Below are positions 1 through 11,415 of a stretch of DNA of 64,000 nucleotides, piece by piece. Each line of letters begins with the position of its first letter. The stretch's first letter is position 1. This DNA is from Asterias amurensis (taxonomy: Eukaryota > Echinodermata > Asteroidea > Forcipulatida > Asteriidae). Location of the stretch: the NCBI RefSeq assembly GCF_032118995.1, contig NC_092651.1, positions 19,080,349 through 19,144,348 on the forward strand. The letters are read 5' to 3'. The notes under the pieces are model-generated. The model saw only the letters and a program-made list of their open reading frames with translations, was not told the origin of the DNA and ran no database searches. A program made the translations under genes and the position numbers.

Positions 1-2267
1 CAAGAAACAATTAAATAAACAACAGCAAAAGGATAATGATTAAACTGATAACTACAGCAAAATCACAAAATAAACACAACAAATTGTTTAAAAGTTAGGA
101 AATATCACAATCCATAAATGATAACACAAGACCCTTACAGAAGTTCTCGTATAATTAATCTTAAAAATTAAATCTTATAAAGACGGTTTGTTGTAGATAG
201 ATAAAATGTACACATGAGAGCAACAATAATAGCTGGAAAAAGAATGATGCAGTTAAATACATGTAATTCAGCATTTTGTTTAGTTTGTTGATAATTAGGG
301 AGCAAAGAGTCGTGCACACTCTAGGTGCAAGAGAGCGATACTTAGGCATATGCGGGCAATCCATTAGAACAATAGACAATTTTGCCGTTTGCCAGACCGC
401 GGCATTGCACCCAATTTCTGGAACAATCCTACATGTTACGTGAGTTAATACGCCCCGACAACAGTAAGTTAGGACAATTCAATTGAGCGGTCCAAGTTTT
501 TGTGTGAACAGTCCTTTCATTCAGATTTTAAGGCACTCCCTTAAGTAGCAACACAAATGTGTCACATGTTATATAAGCCTAGGCCTACCTAAAAATATTT
601 CAATTACAAAGGGTATTGAAAGAGTTAGCAGCTCTTTTAAGTAAGCCTGGGTGTCGCTTACTTGTACACTGTGACTGTGCACAGTAACACACTAACGAGA
701 ACAAAAGATTTACCATAAATAGATTTAAGCATCCCTGAAAATTCCCCATAACAAGCAAAATCAATGCGTAACAACCTTGTTACCACAAAATATGTACAAA
801 ATATGTTGAGTGGGCCTAGTAGGGTCCAAGTACGGTAAACTTTTAAGGGAAGTACCACCAAGCCACATTTACAAAAAGGAAAAATCAAAAAAGCAAAAAG
901 CAAAAAGTTTCCAGACCTAATGTACATAATGTGTTCAGGAAATCCCCAGGCCAATTATGACTCAGCCGGTCATGGTTACTTGTCAAAATGAAAGTTTGAG
1001 CTCAATTGCTAGTTTTCTGTAAACAAACAGTCCATTGAATTGCATGCAGTACGTAACCTTATATTGTGTGTCATTAATAATTTTGTGCAAACTCATAATT
1101 AGACAGTGTTACATTTGTATGCACTTGAAACATCATGTGTAAACAAACTACAACCATGCCCTTGGCGGGGCTTAGCCTACATACAGTACATGATTTATTT
1201 CTTTAACTGGCAAGATGGAGCTAAAAGATGGTCTTTCCTCACAAATCTGCCACTTTAGTCGGCCAGCATTTTCACTTTTTCAAGTTTTACTTTTAATAAA
1301 AAACTCTCTAATGTGTCACTGCTGAGAGAAAGATTGAATTATGGGTGCTGGTTTATGATTTACAAGGGATGAGAGTCATTACTAAAAAAAAGTCTGAAAC
1401 TTAGATACAAATTCAAAGTATGTTGAAATGATGGCATTTCTACCGTTTGATAACCCCTGGGGTTATAGATTCCAAGGAGCTTTTGGGAACAGTATCCACA
1501 ACACTAGAGAAGTAGACCAATGAACAGGATTTCTTTATTTGTGGAAAAACTTATTGTCAATTTTTTTTTCACAGGCCGACATAAAAAGTCTGAATTCAGC
1601 CAAAAGTCTGAACAATCTCATCCCTGGATTTAGGAACATATTCATGGCCCTGCTTACCATAGATTTTGAGGCTTACTGAATTGTGTACTACATAAGCACA
1701 AATTTCTTGGTAAGTAGAGCCATGAAATTGGACCCTGAAGCCAGTTCATGCTTCATGCGAAAGCAAAATTTCCTTTAAAAAAAACCGTATCTGCTGACCA
1801 AAATTCACTTTTGCTTTTGCGTGTGAAGTATGAACCGGACATTGTTGTTAAATTATATAGTTATAAAAGAGCTCTTTTCAATCAAATTACAGCTAGCCAA
1901 TTCCATGGAATAAAACCCCCTGGAAATTTTACGATCTAATTTCATGCAATGCGCACACTGTTGGAGTTCACTACGTTTAAGTACAGTATTGTGTAGTCTG
2001 ATCTCTTAAATTGTGTACAGAATCAGCTGGCCACGAGGTGCACCAGAAGTCCACTTCACCGGAACGAAAAAACAACTCTCCATTTAAATAGTAAAAATTT
2101 TAGCCCAGTCAAAATTGCATAAAAGATGTTCCAGTACATTAACAACTCCCACTCACTGCCAAGAGGACCCCATTTTTCAGGGTAAATTATTCAGATGCTC
2201 TCATGGAGGGTGGAAGGTTCCTTCCGTTGAATTACCCAAGGGAGTTCTCAATGTAAGTAGCGCTGAT
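1..2267. other. Non-coding stretch, probably Rab33 intron 1
   Basis: AT-rich sequence with no exon I can support on either strand. Short open frames here have no family resemblance and no matching splice sites. Because the Rab33 exon at 10136-10387 is transcribed leftwards and its next exon was not found, this is most likely intron. I looked for a reverse-strand DTAGQER-type exon and saw none. Confidence 0.5.
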
Positions 2268-2640
2268 TTAAAGCCATTGGACCCTTTCGGTACAGAAAAA
2301 AAAAAAAAGTTCACAGATTTACAAATAACTTACAGGGTTTACAGAAGGTATTGGTGAAAGACTTCTCTTGAAATATTAGTCCATGAAATGCTTTACTTTT
2401 TGAGAAAACGGTGAAACAATATAAATTTTCGTTAACGAGAATTACGGATTTGTTATAAACACATGTCATGACACGGCGAAACGCGCGAAAACAGGAGTGG
2501 GTTTTCCCGTTATTTTCTCCCGGCTCCGATGTCCGATTGAGCCTAAATTTCCACAGGATTGTTATTTTATATATAAGTTGTGATACACGAAGTGTGGGAC
2601 TTGGACAATACTGTTTACCGAAAGTGTATAATGGCTTTAA
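2268..2640 (-). mobile_element. Family B TTAA-flanked MITE
   Basis: The ends read TTAAAGCCATTGG and mirror-image AATGGCTTTAA, bounded by TTAA. Related copies lie at 7437-7778, 25789-26161 and 35448-35821, and this one is inverted relative to them. Interior landmarks shared by all copies include the words TGTGATACACGAAGTGTGGG and ATGACACGGCGAAAC. There is no transposase frame. This looks like a non-autonomous DNA transposon; the TTAA suggests the piggyBac superfamily, which is inference. Confidence 0.75.
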
Positions 2641-4039
2641 AGCAAATATGAGAAGGATGTGACAGGGTACATGTATTTTGGCTGGTAACCTTATTCTGGT
2701 AAGCATAATTTTATTGTGCTTAGTAATTTTGTTTTCTTAAGCAGCTCTATAAAATTGGCTCCGAGCCATCTACTGCATCATTGACAACATTATGGAGTCA
2801 ATCCCTAGAGGTCTAAGGTACATGTAGAGAAGTGGGGAGTTGATTGATATTGGCAAGTCGGTAATTCACAATTCTCTTCTACCCTTGACTGTCTTCAGTC
2901 TTTTAGTCTTGGGCCTGGGACAGTCTTGACAATTGGAAGTATCCTGTGAGGTAACACTGATCTAATGCACTAGGCACTACGTACAGGCCGTACATGTATG
3001 CATTATTGTAATTACTGTCTGGTGTATCAGAGTTCTCATAAGGATTTTTCAAACCTGTGGGCGTTCGATCTGTACCCAAATTTTTGAAGTTTGGCCTGAG
3101 GACTAGGACACTGAATTGAAACAAGGTGTTCATTAAATGAATCTACTTGGTGTTTATCTTGGTTTTTAAATGCCCAAATGTTTATTCTGTAGCATTACAT
3201 GTATAAACGGTTTTATCTTTAAAATTAATTTTGTGAAATTAATCATTTAAATTGTTTTTATTGCATATTGACTGAAATATGCACGATAATGGACACGCAA
3301 TTCGCACGTATCCAACCCCCTTCCCCAAAGTGGTCGACTAAAAACAACTACACCCTCAGCTGGGATCTTTAAAATGGCTGATTTGACAAGCTTTCCCAAG
3401 GATCACAAAATGTACAGTCTTATGCCATAAACAATCAGGGTCAAGTGATGGGCAATGAGAGTGGACTTGTTTAAAACCTTTTCAAATAATTCAATGCGAA
3501 AACAGCCTCTCGTGGGGAAACTGTGTAGAGTAGAGAGCACACTGTAAATTGCAAATGGTGCGTGTACTGCATTGAAATGAATTGAATTGAATTTAACAGC
3601 ATCGAATTGCCCTTTCACAACAATGTAGAATTCATTGGCTCAATGGTTGACGTCGGTCAAAGTCAGATCCAGCCACATGTTGTTCTTGCACACATCATCA
3701 TGGAGGAAACTTGTTGCTTCCTCTAATGGAGGCATCCTCTTTTTCTTGTAAACAACTTAAATAACGTTTACGACTGCACCTCTTTTTTTTAAAGCGACCT
3801 GTGATTTTTCGAAGAGTTCAATAGTTTAACCCTCAAATAGATGTTATATTTGTTATATATTTGCTTTGGGGATAAAGAATTTCAATTGTTTCTACCCTTA
3901 CACCAGTGTGTATTTAAGCACTGTAAAGCGAGTACTTTTCCCGAGACCTGTTTAAAATATCCACAGGCAAGGTTGGATACGAACACAAGACTTTTTTCAT
4001 TGCTAGAGCAGTCTTGACAAAAAAACCCCGAGCTAGCCC
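2641..4039. other. Non-coding stretch without a recognised gene
   Basis: No exon or RNA gene seen. A short stretch at about 2733-2766 (TTAAGCAGCTCTATAAAATT) matches one end of the family E palindromic element found whole at 28298-28540, so at least one solo end remains here. Confidence 0.5.
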
Positions 4040-4262
4040 GGTGGCAAGAGGCAGTTCGAATCCCATGTGTTAGCTCGGGCAAATGGGCATACCCCAGGGA
4101 GAGCCACCCCTGCTTTGGAGTACGAAGGTAAAACCCTGGGACAATCTTGAAACATCCAACCGTAATCCTGTGGATTATGGACACCCCGTGTGAAAGTGCG
4201 CAGGGGTAACCGTTAGTTTAAAAAAAAGGCCTGGGACTGTATTCCACGGGGATAAGGAACAC
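4040..4262 (+). repeat. Dispersed repeat, also at 14248-14490
   Basis: The segment shares blocks with 14248-14490: a CCCAGGG-rich start, TGGAGTA followed by GGTAAAACCCTG, an ATTCTTGAAAC-like block, GTGTGAAAGTGCG and a closing run containing GGGACTGTATTC and ATACAGTGTGAAA. No open frame or terminal repeat is evident, so the class is unassigned. Confidence 0.5.
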
Positions 4263-4334
4263 ATACAGTGTGAAATATGTGAAACCCTACATGTACATGG
4301 AAGCGAGTTATATTTACATACTACAATTGACATT

Positions 4335-4488
4335 GGGGTGCGTTCGTTTAGCTTCCCTGGGTCGACCCCGGTGTGTGGCGTTTTTTTTTTCCCAGGACAA
4401 GTGTGTGCAGATAATTGCCCATGTTCGTCCTGGTAAAAACAAACGCCACGCACTGGGGTCGACCCAGGGGAGCTAAACGAACGCACCC
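4335..4488. mobile_element. Palindromic MITE (family H)
   Basis: The two halves are near-perfect inverted repeats starting GGGGTGCGTTCGTTTAGCT and ending AGCTAAACGAACGCACCC, with GGGTCGACCC also mirrored inside each arm. ATTG lies on both sides and may be the target duplication. The foldback covers almost the whole 154 bp. Confidence 0.75.
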
Positions 4489-6146
4489 ATTGTTTGCTGT
4501 GGGAGTGGTTGACCTCATTGGGGTCACTTCCTACTGTACATGCCCATCAGGATCACAGTGCACACCAAGATGGGGTTTACATTCTAATTGGATTTTGTAT
4601 CAATGCTATTTAGCCAACAGTACAGGTGTTGATCCAATTATAGTGTGGCAGTGTGAATATCAACACCTTTGTAATGCAATTGAACTCTCAAACCAATTTG
4701 AGGTCATTCCTTATGAAATAGGTGTGCCCTTACATTATCTGGTCATGGTCTTTTGTATACAGGGGTGTTTGCTCATTGTAGTGTATGCAGACTCAGTGAT
4801 CTATTTATAGAATATGATGTCATTGTTTCACGCGAGATCTCGTTGTACGAGAGCTCTGTTGTTTTGCTTGTTTTTAAACCACGTGAATAGAACCCAAATA
4901 TTTGACGCAACGTTACACCTGTTTCCTTGTCTGTTATTACCTATATTGACATGTAAGAACACAACACTCATTCTGACACCCCAATTGGTTCCAACATGGA
5001 GGAATCTCTCCTCCATATACAAAAAGAGGAATAGACAGATGGTTCCAGCAACCCTATGTTCCGAAAAATTGCACGATTTACTCGCTAGGGTGAAGGGTTA
5101 GAGCTAAGGTTAAGGTTTAGTGTTAGGATTAGGAAAATACACGAGGGGTGTTTTAAAACAATAACAATAGTGTACATTGTACGTACATTTAGTGGGTGTT
5201 GGAACATACAATGTAATACTGTATGGCATGTATTTACAATCCCCCACTCTCACCTCCTTCTGCGTAGCTTTCCTGGTTTCTTTTGCTTTCGACAACTTCT
5301 ACTTCTTCTGACCGAATTTTAATCATTTCCTTTTAACTGCCTTCCTATGAAACATTTGAGAAATACTACTCTGCTACCATTAAGTACAATACATACATGT
5401 ACATCAAAATCAGAAGCACCCTAACCCTGTCCCATTGTCCACTTTTTGGGGGTCAAACACAAATTTGGTTTAAATTTGCTGTCAGTTGAAAAGTGGGTCG
5501 TCACACATTGAACCCCCATTACACAGTGCGTAAATGAAGGTACAGTGAGTACTCAAATTAAAACTAGAGTCTGCAAGCAGGACTTGAATTTGTAGTCGAT
5601 CACAGGCCCAAGTCCATTTTACTAAATGGTCTTTATGGTAGGCAAGGTACATGCCTGGTCATAAATATGAAAAATGTCTCTGTATGGTGTCACAATTTCC
5701 ACATAAATTCAGGAAAGTTACACATTTCTCAAGTTAACACACAACACCCACAACAATTGCTGTGGCGCCCTGACTTTGTGCTGCGGTGACATTTACAAAG
5801 TTTCAATACAAATCCGCATTTTCCTCATAGAAGTGCCCTTTACAGAGGAAAATTGCTGTGCCCCTTCAAGAAGGAAGTTCAAGGCCTGGTGATAGAGGAA
5901 CAAGTTTTGAGAGATGCCCTATTTCTTCATTTTAAAAGTTGATAAAAATCACACGGATCAATCTCCATAAAATATAAAATTTAATATCGTCTTCCATTGA
6001 GCTGTGTACAAATTGAGCCTGTAGGAAATCCAGGTTCTGTGGTTTTATTTTTAAATGTAAACAGGTCACACAGGATAGTGATACATGCCTACATGTACCT
6101 GCACATTTCAGAATACTATCAATTTAAATTGCAAATTTTTCTGACC
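4489..6146. other. Non-coding stretch with small repeats
   Basis: No gene was recognised. Around 5090-5135 a run of GGTTAG/GGTTAAG-like words resembles degenerate telomere-like repeats. Around 5835-5910 lies a fragment of the GCCCCTTCAAG/AAGGCCTGG repeat that also occurs near 13110, 35150 and 36570. Otherwise nothing stands out. Confidence 0.45.
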
Positions 6147-6526
6147 TTAAAGGCACTGTACACGTTTGGTAAATTACTCAAAATGTTAGCATAAAACCTT
6201 ACTTGGTACAAGCAATGGAGAGCTGTTGATAGTCAAAAACATCAATTGTGAGAAACGATGCCCCTCTGAAGTATAGTTTTTGAGAAAAGGTAATTTCTCA
6301 CTAAAATAACAAAAGACTTCTTCTGGCCAGGCAGAAATCCTTTTAAATTACCTGAAAGCACATTTACAACAAGGGTGTTTTTTCTTTCATCGTTTTCTTA
6401 CAACTTCAATGACCAATTGAGTCCAAATTTTCACAGGCTTGTTATTTTATGCAAGTTGGGATGGTAATGTACACTAAGTGAGAATACTGCTCTTTGACAG
6501 TTACCAAAGGTGTCCAGTGCCTTTAA
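6147..6526 (-). mobile_element. Family C TTAA-flanked MITE
   Basis: Ends are TTAAAGGCACTGTACACG and CAGTGCCTTTAA with AATTACTCAAAA and GAGAAACGA landmarks in inverted order relative to most family C copies. It is bounded by TTAA on both sides and has no coding capacity. Confidence 0.75.
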
Positions 6527-7436
6527 AAGTTAAAATGGAGCAGCTGACGGTGATTAATGCAACACAGGACAACAATTACACTCAAAACACATTGAGGTTT
6601 GACAGCACTTGCTTATTATCATTTTTTTGTACAAAGTGCTTGTACCTGCATACAAAATGATACATCGTTTGTACAGACACAGTATGCACAACTCTGAGTC
6701 TGTCACTCAGTAGTTTTATATATTCTTTTTTTTCCTATCCACCGAAGGAAAATTCTGTTCTTCAACACTAGATAGAAAACACTGTGTGGACATGTGCAAA
6801 GTCCACATGGTGTTTCAAGTCCAGGTATTAATGCAGACCCGTTTAGTTATCAGGTCCACTTCTCAGTGTCGTTGGCATTACACAAAACACAGATATGGGG
6901 TACATAATCTGTTACATTTATGCAATACACGTACCATACATATTAAATGACCATCATGCATGTCATGACAATCGCTGTGCTGTGTGACACTGACAGTGTG
7001 TATGCATGCGTAGGCCCTACTCTTTTATCATGGAAAAAACTGACAATAGCACATGGGTATGCCATGAATGTGATAGAATGTATATTATTAGCAACAGGTG
7101 CCGGAAGGCTTAGGTCCAGAATGCTTTATGACACTAGCCCTCTTACTTTTATTGGTAAACTTGAATTGTATATATATATCAGGGTATCTCTGAATATACT
7201 TTTATATTTTTATCTTATTGTGGCTTGTGCAGTGTTTTTTGTACTGTACTTATTATGGTAAAACTTAATTTTATGTACTTTTTTGTAAATTTGATGATAT
7301 TGTAAAGGCCAAAATAAATTTCCCATCGGGATAATGAAATGGAATTCCATTGAATAGGGCCTACCGTCTATCATATGCCTGCAGCTCATGTTACCCAGAC
7401 TAAAAGTCAACATTAAACATAATTGGGAATCTTGTT
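6527..7436. other. Non-coding stretch, nothing recognised
   Basis: The plus-strand open frame at 6947-7261 has no recognisable domain or splice context. I see no RNA gene or repeat here. Confidence 0.4.
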
Positions 7437-7778
7437 TTAAAGCCATTGAACACTTTCGGTAAACAGTATCGTCCAACGCCCACACTTCGTGTATCACAAC
7501 TTCTATATAAAATAACAAACCTGTGAAAATTTAGGCTCAATCGGTCATCGGACCTTGTTTCCGCACGTTTCGCAGTGTCATGACATGTGTTTAAAATAAA
7601 TCCGTAATTCTCGATATCGAAAATTGATATTTTTTTAATGTTTTCTCAAAAAGTAAAGCATTTCATGGAATAATATTTCATGAGAAGTCTTTCACCATTA
7701 CCTTCTGTAAACCCTGTAAGTTATTTGTAAATCTGTGAACTTTTTTTTTTCTGTACCGAAAGGGTCCAATGGCTTTAA
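7437..7778 (+). mobile_element. Family B TTAA-flanked MITE
   Basis: It begins TTAAAGCCATTGAACAC and ends CAATGGCTTTAA. Its terminal TTAA at 7775-7778 is also the left TTAA of the family A copy that follows, so the two elements abut through one shared target site. Confidence 0.8.
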
Positions 7779-8156
7779 AGGAACACGTTGCCTTGGATCG
7801 GTCGAGTTGGTCTTTGAAAAGCGTTTGTTATAATATTCATATGGGTAGAAAGATGCTGTAAAAGTAGAATGCAATGATCCACACAAACATGCCTCGAAAT
7901 TGCACGGTTTTCCTTTTACCTCGTCGACTAACACGGTCGGCCATTAATGGGAGTCAAAGTTTGACTCCCATAAATGGCCGACCGTGTTTGTTCGCACAGT
8001 AAAAGGAAAACCACGCAATTTCGAGGCAAACTTGTGTGGATCATTGTATTCTACTTTTAAATTATCTTTCTAACCATATGCATTTTATAACAAACGGTTA
8101 CAAACGCTTTTTTATAGACCAACTCGTCCGATCCAAGGCAACGTGTTCCTTTTTAA
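7775..8156. mobile_element. Family A TTAA-flanked foldback MITE
   Basis: A long near-perfect palindrome of about 380 bp. The left end is TTAAAGGAACACGTTGCC and the right end is its mirror GGCAACGTGTTCC. The centre lies near 7960 at GGGAGTCAAA/TTTGACTCCC. Other copies are at 15639-16029, 22650-23039 and 52602-52982, with a solo end at 25277. No transposase is present. Confidence 0.85.
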
Positions 8157-10135
8157 GTCAGGCGTTTAGTTTTTACACTATTTTACCATGAGGCAAACTT
8201 AAAATAAATTATAATCAATACTTCGCACTCAATTCAATAATTCTGTTTACTTAAAATGGGACGCTTTTGGCCCAGACAGCGAGAACACAAAGAGAAAAAA
8301 ATGTGTATACAAAACAAATAAACAATGTGTGTACAGGTGAAAAAGGAAACAATGCAGAGGACAAATTGATTTTTTTTATTGAAAAAAAATAGTGTTGAAA
8401 ATAACAAATGCTTCACCATATGCTACATGTACCTTCATGAAACTTTAAAAATGCTTAATGAATGATATTATCAGCTCAACTGGTGTATTCTTTAGTTACT
8501 TTTATTGACCTAAGTCCTAACAAATCACAAAATTCCTTGGTTTTTAGTCTGGGCTGGGATGAAATATATAACAAGAAAAAAATGTGATGTTTCTACAAAT
8601 ATGTAAATTTTGGTCTGTGTGCTAATAAAGTAAAAACGGAATAAGAAATAATGCACTATGCATGTATTTTCAGGCTTTGAAATGAGCGAAGTACAGTGTG
8701 TGGTACATGTGGTCATATTGTATAATTTTGTAAGGTTCACTTTAAATTTAAAATGATAACATACTATGTAGCCAATAAATTTTACACATGTCTTCAGTTG
8801 TATTTATAACATAGTAGACACAGTAAAAATACCAAGGTGAGCCCCTTCATTCATGCTTAAATCATAGAGCAAGGCACTGGTCCTTGCTCTATCCTTTATG
8901 CTTGAATGAACACAGACAATATTGTGACCTTGATTACCATAGAGCAATGGCACTACGTCAATAGTCAGTACGTTGTATGATGCATTGTACTTGTAGATCT
9001 GTCTTGGCTTGACTGCAGACTGTCAAATGACAATGCAAATTTCATTTCATTTACTTAATTTTTGTCATGGCGTGAAGCTCAGCGCAGGACTCTCCTAATT
9101 TACTGTATTGCCAAGTACTCACATGGAGAGAATACACGGAAGGAAAATTCAGTTTATTTTTAGATGTGGAAGGGAAACCCCAGAGAATTATTTCAGGGAA
9201 AACCCATTGCAATGTTACTCAATGTAATCCGGTAGGGACTGACAACCAACCCAATCCACTTATTATAGGTAGCGCCCCTATGGTGATTCGAACCTGGGTC
9301 CCTGAGGTGGAATTAAGGCAAGGAAAGAAACATTGGTGCTGACCAGGGCCCAATTTCATAGAGCTGCTAAGCACAAAAATCGGATAACTTTCCGTATGGC
9401 GCCACCACTTTTTCACCCTTTGTTGTAAATCCTATACTCTCACAGCGGGTTCCGTGACTGGAGGGCACCGTCCGTGTCAGGTGGGTTAACATACGTACTT
9501 GCTCATTGAAAGTAGTTAAACAATTAATTTTTACCTAATTAATGGTTTAACTACTTGCAATACAATAAAACAAGATTAAAAATAAATAAAAAAACAATAT
9601 AAAAAGGCATTCGTATATCACAATGAGATTTAACAAATTTTCTTGTTTGACCACTGAGTGTAAGGTTAAACACAGTAAAAATTACATTCAAATTGTCATA
9701 ATGTGAACCTTATAAAATATACCCTCAGCCTTTGTTTGGGTACGTCAAAAATACCTAAATTTGTGCTCATCCTATTGAGTCCGGCACCACTTCTTTCTCA
9801 TGATTTAAGATCAAAATCATAATATTAATAAGTTATACAGCGTTAAAATTTAAATAAAACAGGCAAACTTTCCTTTTGCATTTCCTTATTAAATTTTGTA
9901 AATTTAATGAAGTGTTAAGTCACTGTTAGTGTTAGTGTTACTGTTAACATTAATGTTAAATTAATTACGCCTATCTTGAGGTCAGGAGATATGATAAACC
10001 ACAAAGGGGAACTGACTGGGTAGGTGTTTTGAATGAAGACAAATTTACTGGAGCGGGATTGATTTGAACCACCGACCTGCCGACCTCACCACTCTTAAGT
10101 TTAACTTTGTTTACAACTTCATTTGAACTACTTAC
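8157..10135. other. Probable Rab33 intron 1 with repeat fragments
   Basis: No coding exon recognised. At 9230-9340 there is a tRNA-derived SINE-like fragment (reverse box B CGAACCTGGGTCC). At 9343-9375 lies a family E solo end (GGGCCCAATTTCATAGAGC), followed by a family G end at 9380-9415 (AACTTTCCGTATGGCGCCAC). At 9925-9960 GTTAGT/GTTAAT words are repeated. Near 10050-10075 another reverse box B-like word occurs, 50-80 bp into the intron. Confidence 0.5.
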
Positions 10136-10387
10136 CTTGATTGTTTCACCATCCACAGTAACATTTTTCTCTCTAAAATCCACCCCTATCGTTGCTTCAG
10201 TCTTTTCCGGGAATTTCCCTCCACAAAAGCGATACGTCAGGCAAGTTTTGCCCACATTGGAGTCCCCAATCACAATGATCTTGAAGATTCTACGCTGTTT
10301 TTCAACGGCCACAAACCCGTCGATATCGTCGCCCCGCTTGTCCTTCGCCTGCTCGGCGGGCACGTTCTCGCTCGTTGGCGATTCCAT
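10136..10387 (-). CDS. RAB33: Rab33-type small GTPase, first coding exon (partial)
   Basis: This exon encodes the first 84 residues of a Rab GTPase, starting [13 protein letters not shown] at the ATG ending at 10387. Residues about 34-40 begin the G domain ([11 protein letters not shown]). The P-loop GDSNVGKT, switch I word TEATIGVDF and the [12 protein letters not shown] context are all visible and resemble Rab33A/B more than other Rabs. The exon ends in phase 0 after GETIK at an AAG|GTAAGT donor (intron from 10135 leftwards). The rest, with the DTAGQE, NKCD and SAK boxes and prenylated C terminus, was not found in the window. Rab33 proteins act at the Golgi and bind ATG16L1 in autophagosome formation (family knowledge). 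The gene is head to head with UCHL3 about 1 kb away. Rab33B versus a single ancestral Rab33 cannot be decided from this exon. Confidence 0.9.
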
Positions 10388-11415
10388 CACACAACAAGTT
10401 CGGAAGTCCGTGTGAGAATCAGCTGTTAATTTGGTTAGTTAGATCTATCCACCTTTAGGTCAAACCTTCTTGATCCGAATGGACGGAAATCATCACTGGA
10501 TGAGTGGAAACATGAACTGTTTCGTTCTCTTCTCAGTTTATGTCAAAAAACAACACCGAGTTTCTGCTGTCAAAGACAATGCTAGTCAAAGTCTGATGTG
10601 TGTGAGCGCCAATCTGCAAAAGTGTAGTGAAAATTAATAATAGAAAGAAATGTATTGATGGCGCACATACAAAATGAATTTTGACCAATTTCGAATTTAA
10701 CCAGACTGGGGTAGCTTAGACTTGTTCAAGTTTGTTAAAGTAATGGAATAAAACGTTTATAGAGTAGAATTTTGAAGATAAAGTAAAACATCAAACTGAA
10801 GTAAGCTCAGATGGAAGCTAAATGTAGGAATGTTACATTATTCGAGGAAAGACTTTCAAAATGCGAATGGTTTGCCGTGAGATTTTAGAGAGTCTAAAAA
10901 TAAAACGACCAGCCGACTCAACCTCACATGAACTCGCGATATGAACCTACTAACCCGATCACGAATATGAACCAAATAAATTAATTGCATTAAAGGAGTA
11001 GTCGTTTTCATAATATATTTGCAGCACAACTATTTTGTAACAATAATAGTTGTGAGGTATGTTGACTCTCCGTTGAATCAAAAGGGCATGTCAAAGAGAA
11101 TAACAAAATAATTTCATATTACGTTTTTTGTGCGTTGATCATTTAGGTGGGTGATGATTTTCCCAATTTCGGATAGCAGTTTTTGAGGTGTTATTATTGT
11201 CTTTAAAGCAACAACACAATGAACTATTGAGGGCGCCAATCCATCCTTTTATTTAGCACTGTCATTTTCCCACATCATTTTACACGTGCGAAAAATTTAA
11301 ATTTGCGGTTCATAGGTCGAGCTGTCACCACTCCCAGGTAAAAGCAGACAGTAGACACGGGGCTGAATTTGTGAATTCCTGATCGTAACAACTTTGACTT
11401 GAGATTTCATTCATT
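10388..11415. promoter_or_regulatory. Intergenic region between divergent Rab33 and UCHL3
   Basis: About 1 kb separates the two start codons, which face away from each other, so both promoters must lie here and may share elements. No TATA box or transcription start can be assigned by eye. The sequence near each ATG is richer in CG than the surrounding introns. Confidence 0.5.

Noticed and set aside
5090-5135. Interstitial telomere block
   Set aside because: GGTTAG-like words are few and irregular, with no run of perfect TTAGGG.
10107-10415. Plus-strand open frame opposite Rab33
   Set aside because: Antisense shadow of the Rab33 exon with no family resemblance.
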